In this document: positions 31,120 through 39,236 of the stretch, one piece after another
Layout of the letters: each line of letters begins with the position of its first letter
Numbering within the stretch: the first letter of the stretch is position 1
Origin: Salinirubellus salinus
Lineage (GTDB): Archaea; Halobacteriota; Halobacteria; Halobacteriales; Haloarculaceae
NCBI RefSeq assembly: GCF_025231485.1
Contig: NZ_CP104003.1
Location: 3,983,960 to 4,047,959, forward strand
Direction of reading: 5' to 3'
Length of the DNA stretch: 64,000 nucleotides
Translations under genes and position numbers: made by a program
Notes under the pieces: model-generated
What the model was told of the DNA's origin: nothing
What the model saw: only the letters and a program-made list of their open reading frames with translations
The model's database searches: none

Positions 31120-32010
31120 GTGACACCACCACCGTGGGACTACGAGGCCTTCGAGCGGCGGGTGGCCGACTGGGCGCGCGACCGCCCGGACGTCCGTGCG
31201 GCCATCGTCTTCGGCTCCCGGGCACGGGAGGACCGCCCGGCGGACGTGTGGTCGGACCTCGACGTCGTGCTCGTGGCGACCGACCCCGAGCGGTACGCCG
31301 AGGAGACGGCGTGGCTCGAGGCGCTCGGCGAGCCGTGGGTGACCTGCCGGGGTGAGACGCCGGTCGGGACGTTCCCCCAGCGCCACGTCGTGTTCGACGA
31401 CGGGCTGGAGGTGGACTTCGTCCCCGTGCCCGCCGACGCGGTGACCGACCTGGAGGCGCTCCCTGACGAGGTGTTCGCCGTCTTCCACCGGGGGTACCGC
31501 TTCCTCGTGGACTCGGACAGGATGGCCGACCGGCTCGCGGCGCGGGTCGACCGGGTCGACTTCGAGGCGCTGGGACTCGCGCTCCCCGACGAGGCGGCGT
31601 TCCTCGAGACGCTCCACGACGCGTGGTACCACGCGTTCTGGGTGGCCAAGAAGCTCCGTCGGGGCGAGCTCTGGACCGCCAAGCGCGGCCTCGACGGCTA
31701 CCTGAAGTGGGAGTGTCTGCTCCCGGTCCTGAAGTGGCACGCCCGGGCGGTCCACGGTCGACGTTCGTGGCACGGGGGGCGCTTCCTCGAGGACTGGGCC
31801 GACGACCGGGCCGTCGCCGAACTCGAGACGGCGTTCGCGGACTACGACACGAGCGAGTGCTGGGTGGCGCTCGAGGCGACGCTGGACCTGCTGGAGTGGC
31901 TCGCCCGCGAGACGGCGGCGGCCGCCGACTACGACTACCCCGACCGGACCGAGGCGTACGTCCGGGACCTGGTCCGCGGCCTCGACCCGGACGGCCCCGA
32001 CCCGCTCTGA
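31120..32010 (+). CDS. Aminoglycoside 6-adenylyltransferase-like nucleotidyltransferase (AadK/AadS type)
   Basis: The 296-residue protein has a pol-beta-type nucleotidyltransferase core: VRAAIVFGSRAREDRPADVW with SDLDVVLVATD (metal-binding Asp pair) and LEVDFVPVPAD. The C-terminal helical half has the AadK/AadS pattern: WYHAFWVAKKLRRGELWTAK, LKWECLLPVLKWHARAV and SWHGGRFLEDWADDRAVAEL. Bacterial relatives adenylate streptomycin at the 6 position. Haloarchaea are naturally insensitive to many aminoglycosides, so the physiological role may differ. The GTG start is set by the TATA-like box at -25. A decayed TrkA gene lies just upstream on the other strand. Confidence 0.85.
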   Translation: MTPPPWDYEAFERRVADWARDRPDVRAAIVFGSRAREDRPADVWSDLDVVLVATDPERYAEETAWLEALGEPWVTCRGETPVGTFPQRHVVFDDGLEVDFVPVPADAVTDLEALPDEVFAVFHRGYRFLVDSDRMADRLAARVDRVDFEALGLALPDEAAFLETLHDAWYHAFWVAKKLRRGELWTAKRGLDGYLKWECLLPVLKWHARAVHGRRSWHGGRFLEDWADDRAVAELETAFADYDTSECWVALEATLDLLEWLARETAAAADYDYPDRTEAYVRDLVRGLDPDGPDPL

Positions 32011-32017
32011 CCTGCGT

Positions 32018-32944
32018 TCAGAGCACGACGAACGTGGGCACGTAGAGCGCGAGACAGACCAGTGCCGCCCACCGGTCGATACCCCGCCGCCAGTACATCA
32101 GCGCGAGCACGGTCACGCTCACGACGAGCATGTAGACGAGCGAGGGGAGCAGCACCTCGGGTGACGCCACCACCACGTCGAACGCGAGCGCTCCGACGCC
32201 CAGCGAGAAGACGGGATCCGTGATGTTGCTCCCGAGCAGCGACCCCACGGAGATGCCGCCGTCGCCGCGGTAGGCGGCGATGCTGGCGACGAACACCTCC
32301 GGGGCCGTCGTCCCGAGGCCGGTCAGCAGGCCGACGAGGTACTCCGAGACGCCGGCGGTCCGCGCCAGCGCCACGCCGTTGGTCACCATCACCTGTCCTC
32401 CGACCACGACGAGGACGAGCCCCCCGACGAGCACCGGCCCGGCCCGCGAGGGCGGCGGCAGCTCCTCTTCGATGACCTCCTCGCTTATCTCCTCGCCCCC
32501 CTCGTTCGTGTAGAGCGTGTAGACGAAGTTGACGTAGGCGAGCATCATCAGCACGCCCTCCGAGCGCTGGACGCGCGCGTCGTCGAGCACGAGGAGCATG
32601 ATGATCATCGCGAGCGTCATCGCCGTCCCGTAGACGAGGACGTTCCGCCGGGTGGCGACGATGGGCGCGACGAGCGCCACCACACCGATAGCGAGGGTCA
32701 TCTGGGCCGTCTCGCTGCCGACGATGTTGCCGACCACGAGGTCGCCCGCGCCGTAGTACGCCGCGAGGACGGAGGTGACCATCTCCGGGACGGAGGTGCC
32801 AACCGAGACGACGGTGACGCCGACGAAGAACGACGAGAGCCCGTAGTGGAGCGCGATGTCTCCGGCGGCCCCCACGGCCCGGTCGGCCCCGGCGACGAGC
32901 AACAGGAGGCCCAGCCCGAACAGACCGAGTTCGACGAGGACCAT
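32018..32944 (-). CDS. Sodium/calcium exchanger family protein (CaCA, YrbG-like)
   Basis: The 308-residue integral membrane protein has the two alpha repeats of CaCA antiporters: FFVGVTVVSVGTSVPEMVTS with GNIVGSETAQ in the first half, and LVGLLTGLGTTAPEVFVASI with GSLLGSNITDPVFSLGVGAL in the second. Acidic loop residues 135-160 (TNEGGEEISEEVIEEELPP) separate the halves and are cytoplasmic in relatives. It exchanges Na+ for Ca2+ (or H+) across the membrane. The gene converges with the nucleotidyltransferase with 7 bases between stops. Confidence 0.92.
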   Translation of the reverse strand: MVLVELGLFGLGLLLLVAGADRAVGAAGDIALHYGLSSFFVGVTVVSVGTSVPEMVTSVLAAYYGAGDLVVGNIVGSETAQMTLAIGVVALVAPIVATRRNVLVYGTAMTLAMIIMLLVLDDARVQRSEGVLMMLAYVNFVYTLYTNEGGEEISEEVIEEELPPPSRAGPVLVGGLVLVVVGGQVMVTNGVALARTAGVSEYLVGLLTGLGTTAPEVFVASIAAYRGDGGISVGSLLGSNITDPVFSLGVGALAFDVVVASPEVLLPSLVYMLVVSVTVLALMYWRRGIDRWAALVCLALYVPTFVVL

Positions 32945-33008
32945 CGGCGTGAGCCACGACTAGTGGCGGGAAAACTCCTCGGGCGCCAGCGGTCCGGGGT
33001 CCGGGTGC

Positions 33009-33782
33009 CTACTGGAACATGCTCGGGCCGCGCGACTGGTCCGCGACGCCCTGTCGCTCGCGCTCCATCTGCTCGTACTGCTCGGAGAGCTGTTGCATCC
33101 GGGCGCTGATCTCGTCGGCCTGCTCGCGGAGCTCCGTCGTATCGATGTCGAACTCGACGAGCGGTTCGAGGGCCTCCTCGATGACGTGCTGGGCCGCGCC
33201 GGGGTCGGGCAGGAACGGGTGGGCACGGACGACGAGCACCATCGCCGGGACCCCCTCGTGGTAGCACCGTTCGACGAGTGCGCCAGTGACGCCGCCGACG
33301 AGGCCGGGATCGCTGGCGAGGTCGACCCCCGCGGCGTCCAGTTCGTCGCGCATCGCGGGGGTCGTGCCCACGCCGGCCACGTCGCCGAGGCGGCTCTCGG
33401 ACTCGGCCGGCACGCCCGTCAGGAAGATGGCCCGGTCGAACTCCTCGGCACACTGCTCGATGACGCACTCGGCGAGCGGGACCCACGACGACGGTGGGAG
33501 CGCGAGGTCGCTCTGCAGGGTCAGCACGTCCGGCTCCGTCCCGGCGTACACCCTGACGAGGTCCTGGACGAGGCCGTCAGCGAAGGTCGCGACGGGCGGG
33601 AACGCCGACGAGCGGATGTTCCCGTGGTGTTCGAGACCGAGCTGCTCGCGTATCTGGCCGACCGCGATGGCGGCCACCAGCCCGTGTCCCGGCAGTCCCT
33701 CTATCAGCGTTGGGGTCCCGCCGTCCAGGCTGGTCAGTCGCTCGAAGGTCGCCGACGCGTCCGGGTCCGTCGCTGGGGTCAT
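33009..33782 (-). CDS. PAC2-family protein (proteasome assembly chaperone-like)
   Basis: This 257-residue protein matches the archaeal PAC2 family: TPTLIEGLPGHGLVAAIAVG at the start, then SSAFPPVATFADGLVQDLVR, FDRAIFLTGVPAESESRLGD and VERCYHEGVPAMVLVVRAHP. Archaeal PAC2 proteins (PbaA/PbaB type) can assist proteasome assembly or bind its ends. The last 50 residues form a predicted coiled coil (REQADEISARMQQLSEQYEQ) not present in the minimal family. Start ATG 33782. Confidence 0.88.
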   Translation of the reverse strand: MTPATDPDASATFERLTSLDGGTPTLIEGLPGHGLVAAIAVGQIREQLGLEHHGNIRSSAFPPVATFADGLVQDLVRVYAGTEPDVLTLQSDLALPPSSWVPLAECVIEQCAEEFDRAIFLTGVPAESESRLGDVAGVGTTPAMRDELDAAGVDLASDPGLVGGVTGALVERCYHEGVPAMVLVVRAHPFLPDPGAAQHVIEEALEPLVEFDIDTTELREQADEISARMQQLSEQYEQMERERQGVADQSRGPSMFQ

Positions 33783-33871
33783 GGTCGACGGTCTGTCGGG
33801 GTCTACTTAGCCGTTGGTCGCGGTTCCCGGCGCGCGAGACCGTCTGGTGTCTCGAGTCGACCCCCGCAGGC

Positions 33872-34627
33872 TCATCCGAGTAGCGGCCGCAGCAGACGCA
33901 CCCCGAGCATCGAGAGGACGCCGCCGAGGAACACCGCGAAGTGCAGTAGCGAGCGCCGGAGCGAGCCCTCTCCCTTTATCTCCGGGACGAGGTCGGCGCT
34001 CGCGATGTAGACGAAGTTGCCCGCCGCGAACGGGAGCAGGAACACCGGGACGCCACCGAGGCGGCCCGCGAGCAGCCAGCCCACGATTCCACCGAGTATC
34101 ACCGTCGCCTGCGTCACGTAGTTGAGGACCAGCGCCCGACGGCGCTCGAAGCCGCCGTAGACGAGGACCCCGAAGTCGCCGATCTCCTGTGGGATCTCGT
34201 GGAGCGCGATGGCGAGCGCCGTGACGAGGCCGACGGGCACGCCCACGGCGAACGCGCCGGCGACGACGAGGCCGTCGACGAAGTTGTGCAGCGCGTCGGA
34301 GACGAGGACGAGGTAGCCCACGGGCTCGCGTTCGTGGGTCGCGGCGTGGTGGTGGTGCCAGCCGATGAACTGCTCCAGCACGAAGAAGAGACAGAAGCCG
34401 ACGACGAACCAGCCGAACAGCGGGAGCGTGGCGTCGCCCCCGACCGTCTCGATGGCCTGCGGGAGGAGGTGGAACACCGCACCGCCCAGCAGCGCCCCGG
34501 CCGCGAGCGCGACGAGGACCAGCAGGAGTCGGTCGAGCCGTTCCTCGTCGAGCGAGAGGGTGAACACGCCCACCCACGCGATCAGGCTGATGGCGAGTGT
34601 CGTCCCCAGGATCCACCACAGCGACAT
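33872..34627 (-). CDS. ZIP-family metal transporter
   Basis: A 251-residue carrier with eight predicted helices. The conserved metal-binding helices are VSDALHNFVDGLVVAGAF (helix IV) and ALAIALHEIPQEIGDFGVLV (helix V), both hallmarks of ZIP proteins that move Zn2+, Fe2+ or Mn2+ into the cytoplasm. The loop between helices III and IV holds a metal-binding run WHHHHAATHERE. It lies upstream of the minus-strand PAC2 gene and downstream of a VIT-type transporter, in a group of cation transport genes. Confidence 0.92.
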   Translation of the reverse strand: MSLWWILGTTLAISLIAWVGVFTLSLDEERLDRLLLVLVALAAGALLGGAVFHLLPQAIETVGGDATLPLFGWFVVGFCLFFVLEQFIGWHHHHAATHEREPVGYLVLVSDALHNFVDGLVVAGAFAVGVPVGLVTALAIALHEIPQEIGDFGVLVYGGFERRRALVLNYVTQATVILGGIVGWLLAGRLGGVPVFLLPFAAGNFVYIASADLVPEIKGEGSLRRSLLHFAVFLGGVLSMLGVRLLRPLLG

Positions 34628-34685
34628 CGTCTCGCCAGCGCGTTCGGCGGGGGGTGACTTGTAGCTTGACCGGGCGGCCGGCCGC

Positions 34686-35273
34686 TCAGCCGGGGAGCAC
34701 GAGGTTCACCAGCGCGACCACCACGCCGGCCACCCCCATCCGGGCCGCGGCGACGTACCACCGCTGGCCGGAGATGGAGCCCATGTACGCCCCGAACGCG
34801 CCCAGCACGGCGACCCCGAGACCGACGGCGACGAACGCCGCCTCCACCATCCCGAACACCGTCCCCTCGAAGAGGAACGGGGTGAGCGGGATGACGATGC
34901 CGACGAGCGGCCCGAGGCCGCTCATCAGGGCGTGGAACAGCCGCGCGCTGGCCACCTCGCGCTGGATACGGGTGTCGTCGAGGTCCGTGAGCATCGCCCG
35001 CTCGAGGCGTCGTATCTCCGCGCGGGTCTCGGCCCGTTCGATCTCCCAGACGCTCCAGACCGCCGAGGTACAGAGCCCGACGGCGGCGCCGACGCCGATC
35101 TTCACCACGGTCAGGCCGTCCGGGACCCCCGAGAGCACGGCGCCGACGACCACGCCGATGCTGGTGAGGGTCCCGTCGAACCCGTTGGAGACGAAGTAGC
35201 GGCGGGCGATGGAGCGGACGTCCTCGTCGCGGAGGAGTCGTTGCAGGCGGCCACGGAGCGAGGCGTCGGCCAT
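34686..35273 (-). CDS. VIT1/CCC1-like iron/manganese transporter
   Basis: The 195-residue membrane protein starts with a cytosolic helix and RRYFVSNGFDGTLTSIGVVV, then VPDGLTVVKIGVGAAVGLCT, a charged cytoplasmic helix (ERAETRAEIRRLERAMLTDL) and two helices near the end (FGMVEAAFVAVGLGVAVLGA, AARMGVAGVVVALVNLVL). The N-G-F-D-G-T-L-T motif and the E/R-rich metal-binding insertion fit the VIT family, which moves Fe2+ or Mn2+ out of the cytoplasm. It is preceded by a DUF211 gene with only five bases between stop and start, so the two are an operon. Confidence 0.8.
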   Translation of the reverse strand: MADASLRGRLQRLLRDEDVRSIARRYFVSNGFDGTLTSIGVVVGAVLSGVPDGLTVVKIGVGAAVGLCTSAVWSVWEIERAETRAEIRRLERAMLTDLDDTRIQREVASARLFHALMSGLGPLVGIVIPLTPFLFEGTVFGMVEAAFVAVGLGVAVLGAFGAYMGSISGQRWYVAAARMGVAGVVVALVNLVLPG

Positions 35274-35278
35274 CGGCG

Positions 35279-35569
35279 TCAGTGGTCCTGCTGGGTGGGG
35301 CGATCCTCGACGACGTACTCGCCGCAGGCCACCTCGTCGACGGAGTGGACGGTCCCCCCGAGGTTCTCGACGGCCGCCTCCACCTCGTCGTACTCGATGG
35401 CCCCGCCCTCGACGGTGATCTTCACGTTCTGGACCTCGCGGTCGAGTTCGACCAGCGAGACGGTGACGCCCGCGACGCTCCCCACCTCGGCGAGCCGGCT
35501 GGCGAACTCCGGCAGCGGCGGGTCGTGTGGCTTCAGGACGTCGACCACGAGCCGGCGGACGGTGGACAT
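35279..35569 (-). CDS. DUF211 protein
   Basis: The 96-residue protein (MSTVRRLVVDVLKPHDPPLP, VTVSLVELDREVQNVKITVE, AAVENLGGTVHSVDEVACGE) is a clear DUF211 member: a small ferredoxin-like alpha/beta fold found across archaea. Its biochemical role is not known; gene linkage to VIT-type and other cation transporters recurs and suggests regulation of metal transport. It is the first gene of an operon with the VIT-like transporter. ATG 35569 is preferred over an upstream in-frame codon that adds unconserved sequence. Confidence 0.85.
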   Translation of the reverse strand: MSTVRRLVVDVLKPHDPPLPEFASRLAEVGSVAGVTVSLVELDREVQNVKITVEGGAIEYDEVEAAVENLGGTVHSVDEVACGEYVVEDRPTQQDH

Positions 35570-35689
35570 ACGCCTCTCTCCGGCCAGCCGACGCAAAAAA
35601 CGTGCGGGCTCCACTCCCGGGAGGCGGACGGTTCTCATCGACCGAGAGTCAGCGGGACGGTTCATCTCCACACCTGTATTCTATCAGGT

Positions 35690-36868
35690 ATGAATCGATG
35701 GTTGACACTGCTCGTCGTGGGTGCCGTCCTCCTCGCCGGCTGTTCGTTCGACGCCGGCGGCCCGACGAGTCCGACGCCGACGCCCACGGCAACCGGCACG
35801 CCGACCGAGACGCCCCACCCGACGGCGACGCCGACCCCCTCACCCCCCGCCACCCCGACACCGACGTCCTCACCCACGCCGACCCCCACGCCCGCCGCGC
35901 CGGGCGCACAACTCGCGCCCGGCATCACCGACGACGGCATCGAGAACCCCGTCGCACTGCTGAACGCGCACCAGCGCGAACTGCTCGCCGAGGGATTCGT
36001 CGTCGAGCAGACTATCACCAGCACGTACGCGGGCGAGCCGAGCAACCGCCTCGTCCTGACCACGACGGTCGGCCCGGGCGGCGAGGTGGCGTTCCAGAAC
36101 GCCACGGCGACCGGGTACGACTCCGGGGGCAACGAGAGCGTCATCACCAGTCAGGTGTGGCTGAACCAGTCGACGATGCTCTCGTACCGCGTCGAGGCGG
36201 GTGAACCCTCCTATCAGGTCCGTGACCGGACCTACCCCCCGGAGTGGTTCGTCTGGTTCGGCAGCCTCCAGCGCGACATCCAGTTCGCCGCCGACGAGTA
36301 CGAGGTGACGGACGTCGAGCGCGTCGACGGCGTCCGAGTCGTCACCCTCGAGGCGTCCATCGACCGGGTCGCCAACGACGGCGTGGACGACACGATTGGG
36401 CTCCTCCGCGTCGACGAACGCGGCGTCATCCGACACGCCGAGACGAACGTGACCTACGAGGAGGGGACGACCTACCGGACGGTGTACGACGTGGCCGAAC
36501 TGGGCGTCGCGCCGCCCGCACCGCCCGCGTGGGTCGACGACGTGCCCCCGAGCGCGTCGCTCCAGCTCGAACTCGACATCTTCGAGTTCGACGAACGCGG
36601 CGTCGAGCTGGTCCACCTCTACGGGGACAGCGTCCCCGCGAACAGCACGGTGACGCTGACGTCGAACGGGACGACGTACGAGAAGACGCTCGACGAGCCG
36701 TTCGGCGACGGTTCGCGCTACCTCTGGGTCGACGACGAGGGCACCCTCCGCGCGACGGCCACGCCCCCCGACGAGGGGACGGTCCAGCCGCTCGGGCGCG
36801 AGGTGACGGTGACCGTCCGGGCGCCGGACGGGCTGCGACTGTTCGAGCTCTCGGTGGGCCGGCGCTGA
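35690..36868 (+). CDS. Secreted lipoprotein with Thr/Pro-rich linker, 392 aa
   Basis: The N-terminus MNRWLTLLVVGAVLLAGCSF is a lipoprotein signal with lipobox LLAGC, so Cys18 should be lipid-anchored on the cell surface. A linker of about 50 residues is almost only Thr, Pro, Ser and Ala, typical of glycosylated haloarchaeal surface proteins. The mature domain (residues about 75-390) is beta-rich with several N-glycosylation sequons (NAT, NES, NQS, NVT, NST, NGT). It resembles DUF7537-type haloarchaeal lipoproteins as I recall them. No catalytic motif is visible; a ligand-binding or LolA-like carrier role is possible. Confidence 0.75.
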   Translation: MNRWLTLLVVGAVLLAGCSFDAGGPTSPTPTPTATGTPTETPHPTATPTPSPPATPTPTSSPTPTPTPAAPGAQLAPGITDDGIENPVALLNAHQRELLAEGFVVEQTITSTYAGEPSNRLVLTTTVGPGGEVAFQNATATGYDSGGNESVITSQVWLNQSTMLSYRVEAGEPSYQVRDRTYPPEWFVWFGSLQRDIQFAADEYEVTDVERVDGVRVVTLEASIDRVANDGVDDTIGLLRVDERGVIRHAETNVTYEEGTTYRTVYDVAELGVAPPAPPAWVDDVPPSASLQLELDIFEFDERGVELVHLYGDSVPANSTVTLTSNGTTYEKTLDEPFGDGSRYLWVDDEGTLRATATPPDEGTVQPLGREVTVTVRAPDGLRLFELSVGRR

Positions 36869-36885
36869 GCGGTCGACGGCCGCTC

Positions 36886-37887
36886 CTACTGCTCCGCGTT
36901 CGTGGTGAACGGGTACATCGCGGCGGTCCGCTGGACCACCGTCGCCAGCCGCAGGATGTACGTCGTCAACAGGACGATGGGGGCGAACCCGGCGGTGACG
37001 ACGAGTGGGATGACCACCCGGAGGGTGCCCTGCGAGATGGTCGGGCCGGTGGCGTCGGTGAACAGGAGCATCAGCACCACCGACACCACCTGCACGGGGA
37101 TGCCGATGAACAGGAGGGTCCGGGAGAGCGACGCGAGCTCCGACTGGATGTAGATGGTCTTGAAGTAGCGTCGGGCGACGTCGACCTGTTCGACGTGGCG
37201 TTCGAGTCGGTTCAGCGACCCCTCGACGGCCTCCGGCAGGGGTTCCTCCTGCGAGGCGCGGAGCCGATACGCCCCCACGAAGTACCGCGAGTAGTTCGTG
37301 TCGAGGACGGCGATGAGCGCGTAGCGGACGCCGGCGCTCCCGCCCGCGAGCAGGGTCTGCACGTACTCGATGTGGGCCGCGAGGTCGTCGAGCAGGCGCT
37401 CGGCGTACCCCTCGAGCGCGGGGTCCGCGGGCGTCCACCCGGTCCGCTCGAGCGCCCGGACGTCCCGCTCGATGCTCTCGAACAGGAGTTCGAACAGCCC
37501 ACCGGGCGTCACGGGGACCACCCGTTGCTGCGTGATCCGACTGACCTCCTCGCGGAACCCGATGACCTCGCGCATCTGCTCGCGCACCTCGCCCGGCGAC
37601 TCGAGGTGTCGCGCCAGCACGAACTGGCTGATGGAGACGACGATGGTGATGAGCGTGAAGTTCCCGCCGATGAGCGCGAACAGGAGGAACAGCGTCGGCG
37701 TCGGCTCGACGAGGGGTGCCAGCCCACTCAGCACGGCCCACCAGATGGTCGCCGAGACGAGTGTCAGGAGGAGGGCACTCACGATCAGACGGTTCCCGGT
37801 CAGCAGGAACCAGTCCAGCGGCTCGTGTCGGAGGACGTCGAGCTCGGTGTTCAGCTCGAACCGCGCCGCGTCGCGCTTTCGGCCCAT
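36886..37887 (-). CDS. Haloarchaeal membrane protein with large cytoplasmic domain, 333 aa
   Basis: Two hydrophobic helices near the N-terminus (LIVSALLLTLVSATIWWAVL and LFLLFALIGGNFTLITIVVS) and two near the C-terminus (TLLFIGIPVQVVSVVLMLLF and VVIPLVVTAGFAPIVLLTTY) enclose a charged domain of about 180 residues that contains LARHLESPGEVREQMREVIG and VDVARRYFKTIYIQSELASL. The arrangement is reminiscent of bestrophin-like or DUF-type channel proteins but no motif settles this. It is transcribed in the same direction as the membrane protein at 37928-39130, 40 bases downstream of it. Confidence 0.65.
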   Translation of the reverse strand: MGRKRDAARFELNTELDVLRHEPLDWFLLTGNRLIVSALLLTLVSATIWWAVLSGLAPLVEPTPTLFLLFALIGGNFTLITIVVSISQFVLARHLESPGEVREQMREVIGFREEVSRITQQRVVPVTPGGLFELLFESIERDVRALERTGWTPADPALEGYAERLLDDLAAHIEYVQTLLAGGSAGVRYALIAVLDTNYSRYFVGAYRLRASQEEPLPEAVEGSLNRLERHVEQVDVARRYFKTIYIQSELASLSRTLLFIGIPVQVVSVVLMLLFTDATGPTISQGTLRVVIPLVVTAGFAPIVLLTTYILRLATVVQRTAAMYPFTTNAEQ

Positions 37888-37927
37888 CTACGTTCACGCT
37901 CCGCGCCCGTCGTGAAAACGTTGCGCC

Positions 37928-39130
37928 TCACGGGCGCGGGCCGGGGTCGCTCTCCTCGTCCGGGAGCGGCACCTCGACGGTCGCCAGCAGCCGGTCCCGG
38001 TGCCGGCTCTGCCAGACGGTCACCGTCACCGTCTCGCTCCCCTCGTCGCGCAACCGCTCGACGGCTTCCTCGGGGATGCCGACGACCACCGCCTCGGTCT
38101 CACCGGGGGCGAAGTAGTACGTGCCCGACCGAGGGTCACGCGCCTCGCCGGGGACGGCCACGCTCGCCTCGGCCGAGGTGTGAAACGCGCCGTCGTTGGT
38201 GACCACCACCCCGACCCGGACCTCGTGCTGGGACCCCGGGTCCGAGCGGTTCCAGTCGAGTTCGCCGCGTGCCGAGTCCGTCTCGACGACCCGCAGCGCG
38301 ACGCCGGGGTCGGCCTCGAACGTCGCCCGGTCGACGGTGACGCCCGCGAGCGTCGTCACCCGGACGCGGTAGGTGCCGTTCGCCTTCGCGAGGTACCCGT
38401 CGGGGGGCGTCTCGTCGTTCCAGAGCCGCGCCGAGACCGTCGTCCGGCCGTCCTCGAGGTCGTCCCGTGAGACCCGTTCGGTGACCGACGCGCCCGTCGG
38501 GCCGACGACAGTGACGCGCATCTCCGCGCTGGCGCCCTCGACGGTGACGTTCAGGGCGGGGTCGGAGACGGGTGCCAGTCCCGCCTCCATCGACGTGACG
38601 GTGGCCGAACTCGCCGCGGCGAAGTTGACGCCGGCGACCAGCGCGAGGCCGACGACGAGCACGACGGCGGCACCGGTCGCGACCCGGCGTGGGTCCGGGA
38701 CGCTGTCGCGGCGCTCCAGGGCGACCGAGAGGCCGACCGCCCCGAGCCCGCCCAGTGCGATCCCCCCGAAGTACCCGAACACGGCCTCGAAGCTCACGTA
38801 GAGGTGGTCGGGGACGTGGGCGAACAGCCCGGCCGCACCCAGTACCGGCACCGCGGCGAACAGGGCGGCGGGGACGAGGACGGCGGCGACGGCGACGTTC
38901 GGCCGGTCGAGGTCGCGCCACTCCACCACCAGCCAGAGACAGAACCCGACGCCGACTGCGGCGACGGCCACGCCCGCCATCCCGGGCAGGTAGAGCGCGA
39001 GCAGGTCGTGGGCGAGGAGGTCGACGAGGAGGGGGACGACCGCTCCGAGGAGGACCAGCCCCGCCGCGACGCCGAGGTCGCGGTTCGGGTCCAGTTCCCC
39101 CCGCGGGACGAACCGGCGGTTCTCGCTCAT
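37928..39130 (-). CDS. Membrane protein with C-terminal extracytoplasmic beta domains, 400 aa
   Basis: The N-terminal half has five to six helices (GVAAGLVLLGAVVPLLVDLL, GMAGVAVAAVGVGFCLWLVV, VAAVLVPAALFAAVPVLGAA, YFGGIALGGLGAVGLSVALE, GAAVVLVVGLALVAGVNFAA). The C-terminal half, from residue about 190, is acidic and beta-rich with sequons (NVT, NGT, NRS) and resembles a CARDB-like adhesion module (SQHEVRVGVVVTNDGAFHTS, SGTYYFAPGETEAVVVGIPE). I infer an envelope protein. ATG 39130 starts just before the first helix. No family known. Confidence 0.65.
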   Translation of the reverse strand: MSENRRFVPRGELDPNRDLGVAAGLVLLGAVVPLLVDLLAHDLLALYLPGMAGVAVAAVGVGFCLWLVVEWRDLDRPNVAVAAVLVPAALFAAVPVLGAAGLFAHVPDHLYVSFEAVFGYFGGIALGGLGAVGLSVALERRDSVPDPRRVATGAAVVLVVGLALVAGVNFAAASSATVTSMEAGLAPVSDPALNVTVEGASAEMRVTVVGPTGASVTERVSRDDLEDGRTTVSARLWNDETPPDGYLAKANGTYRVRVTTLAGVTVDRATFEADPGVALRVVETDSARGELDWNRSDPGSQHEVRVGVVVTNDGAFHTSAEASVAVPGEARDPRSGTYYFAPGETEAVVVGIPEEAVERLRDEGSETVTVTVWQSRHRDRLLATVEVPLPDEESDPGPRP

Positions 39131-39236
39131 GGGCCAGCACTGATGCGGTCGACACAAGTGTCTTGTCGAGCCACAGGTACCCGTTTCACCCTCCACCGGG
39201 GACAGACCCAAACCCCCGGGCCGCCCAGATGCGGGC

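Noticed and set aside
36244..38202. 652-codon open frame on the plus strand
   Set aside because: It overlaps a lipoprotein gene and a membrane protein gene in other frames and is Arg-rich and repetitive.
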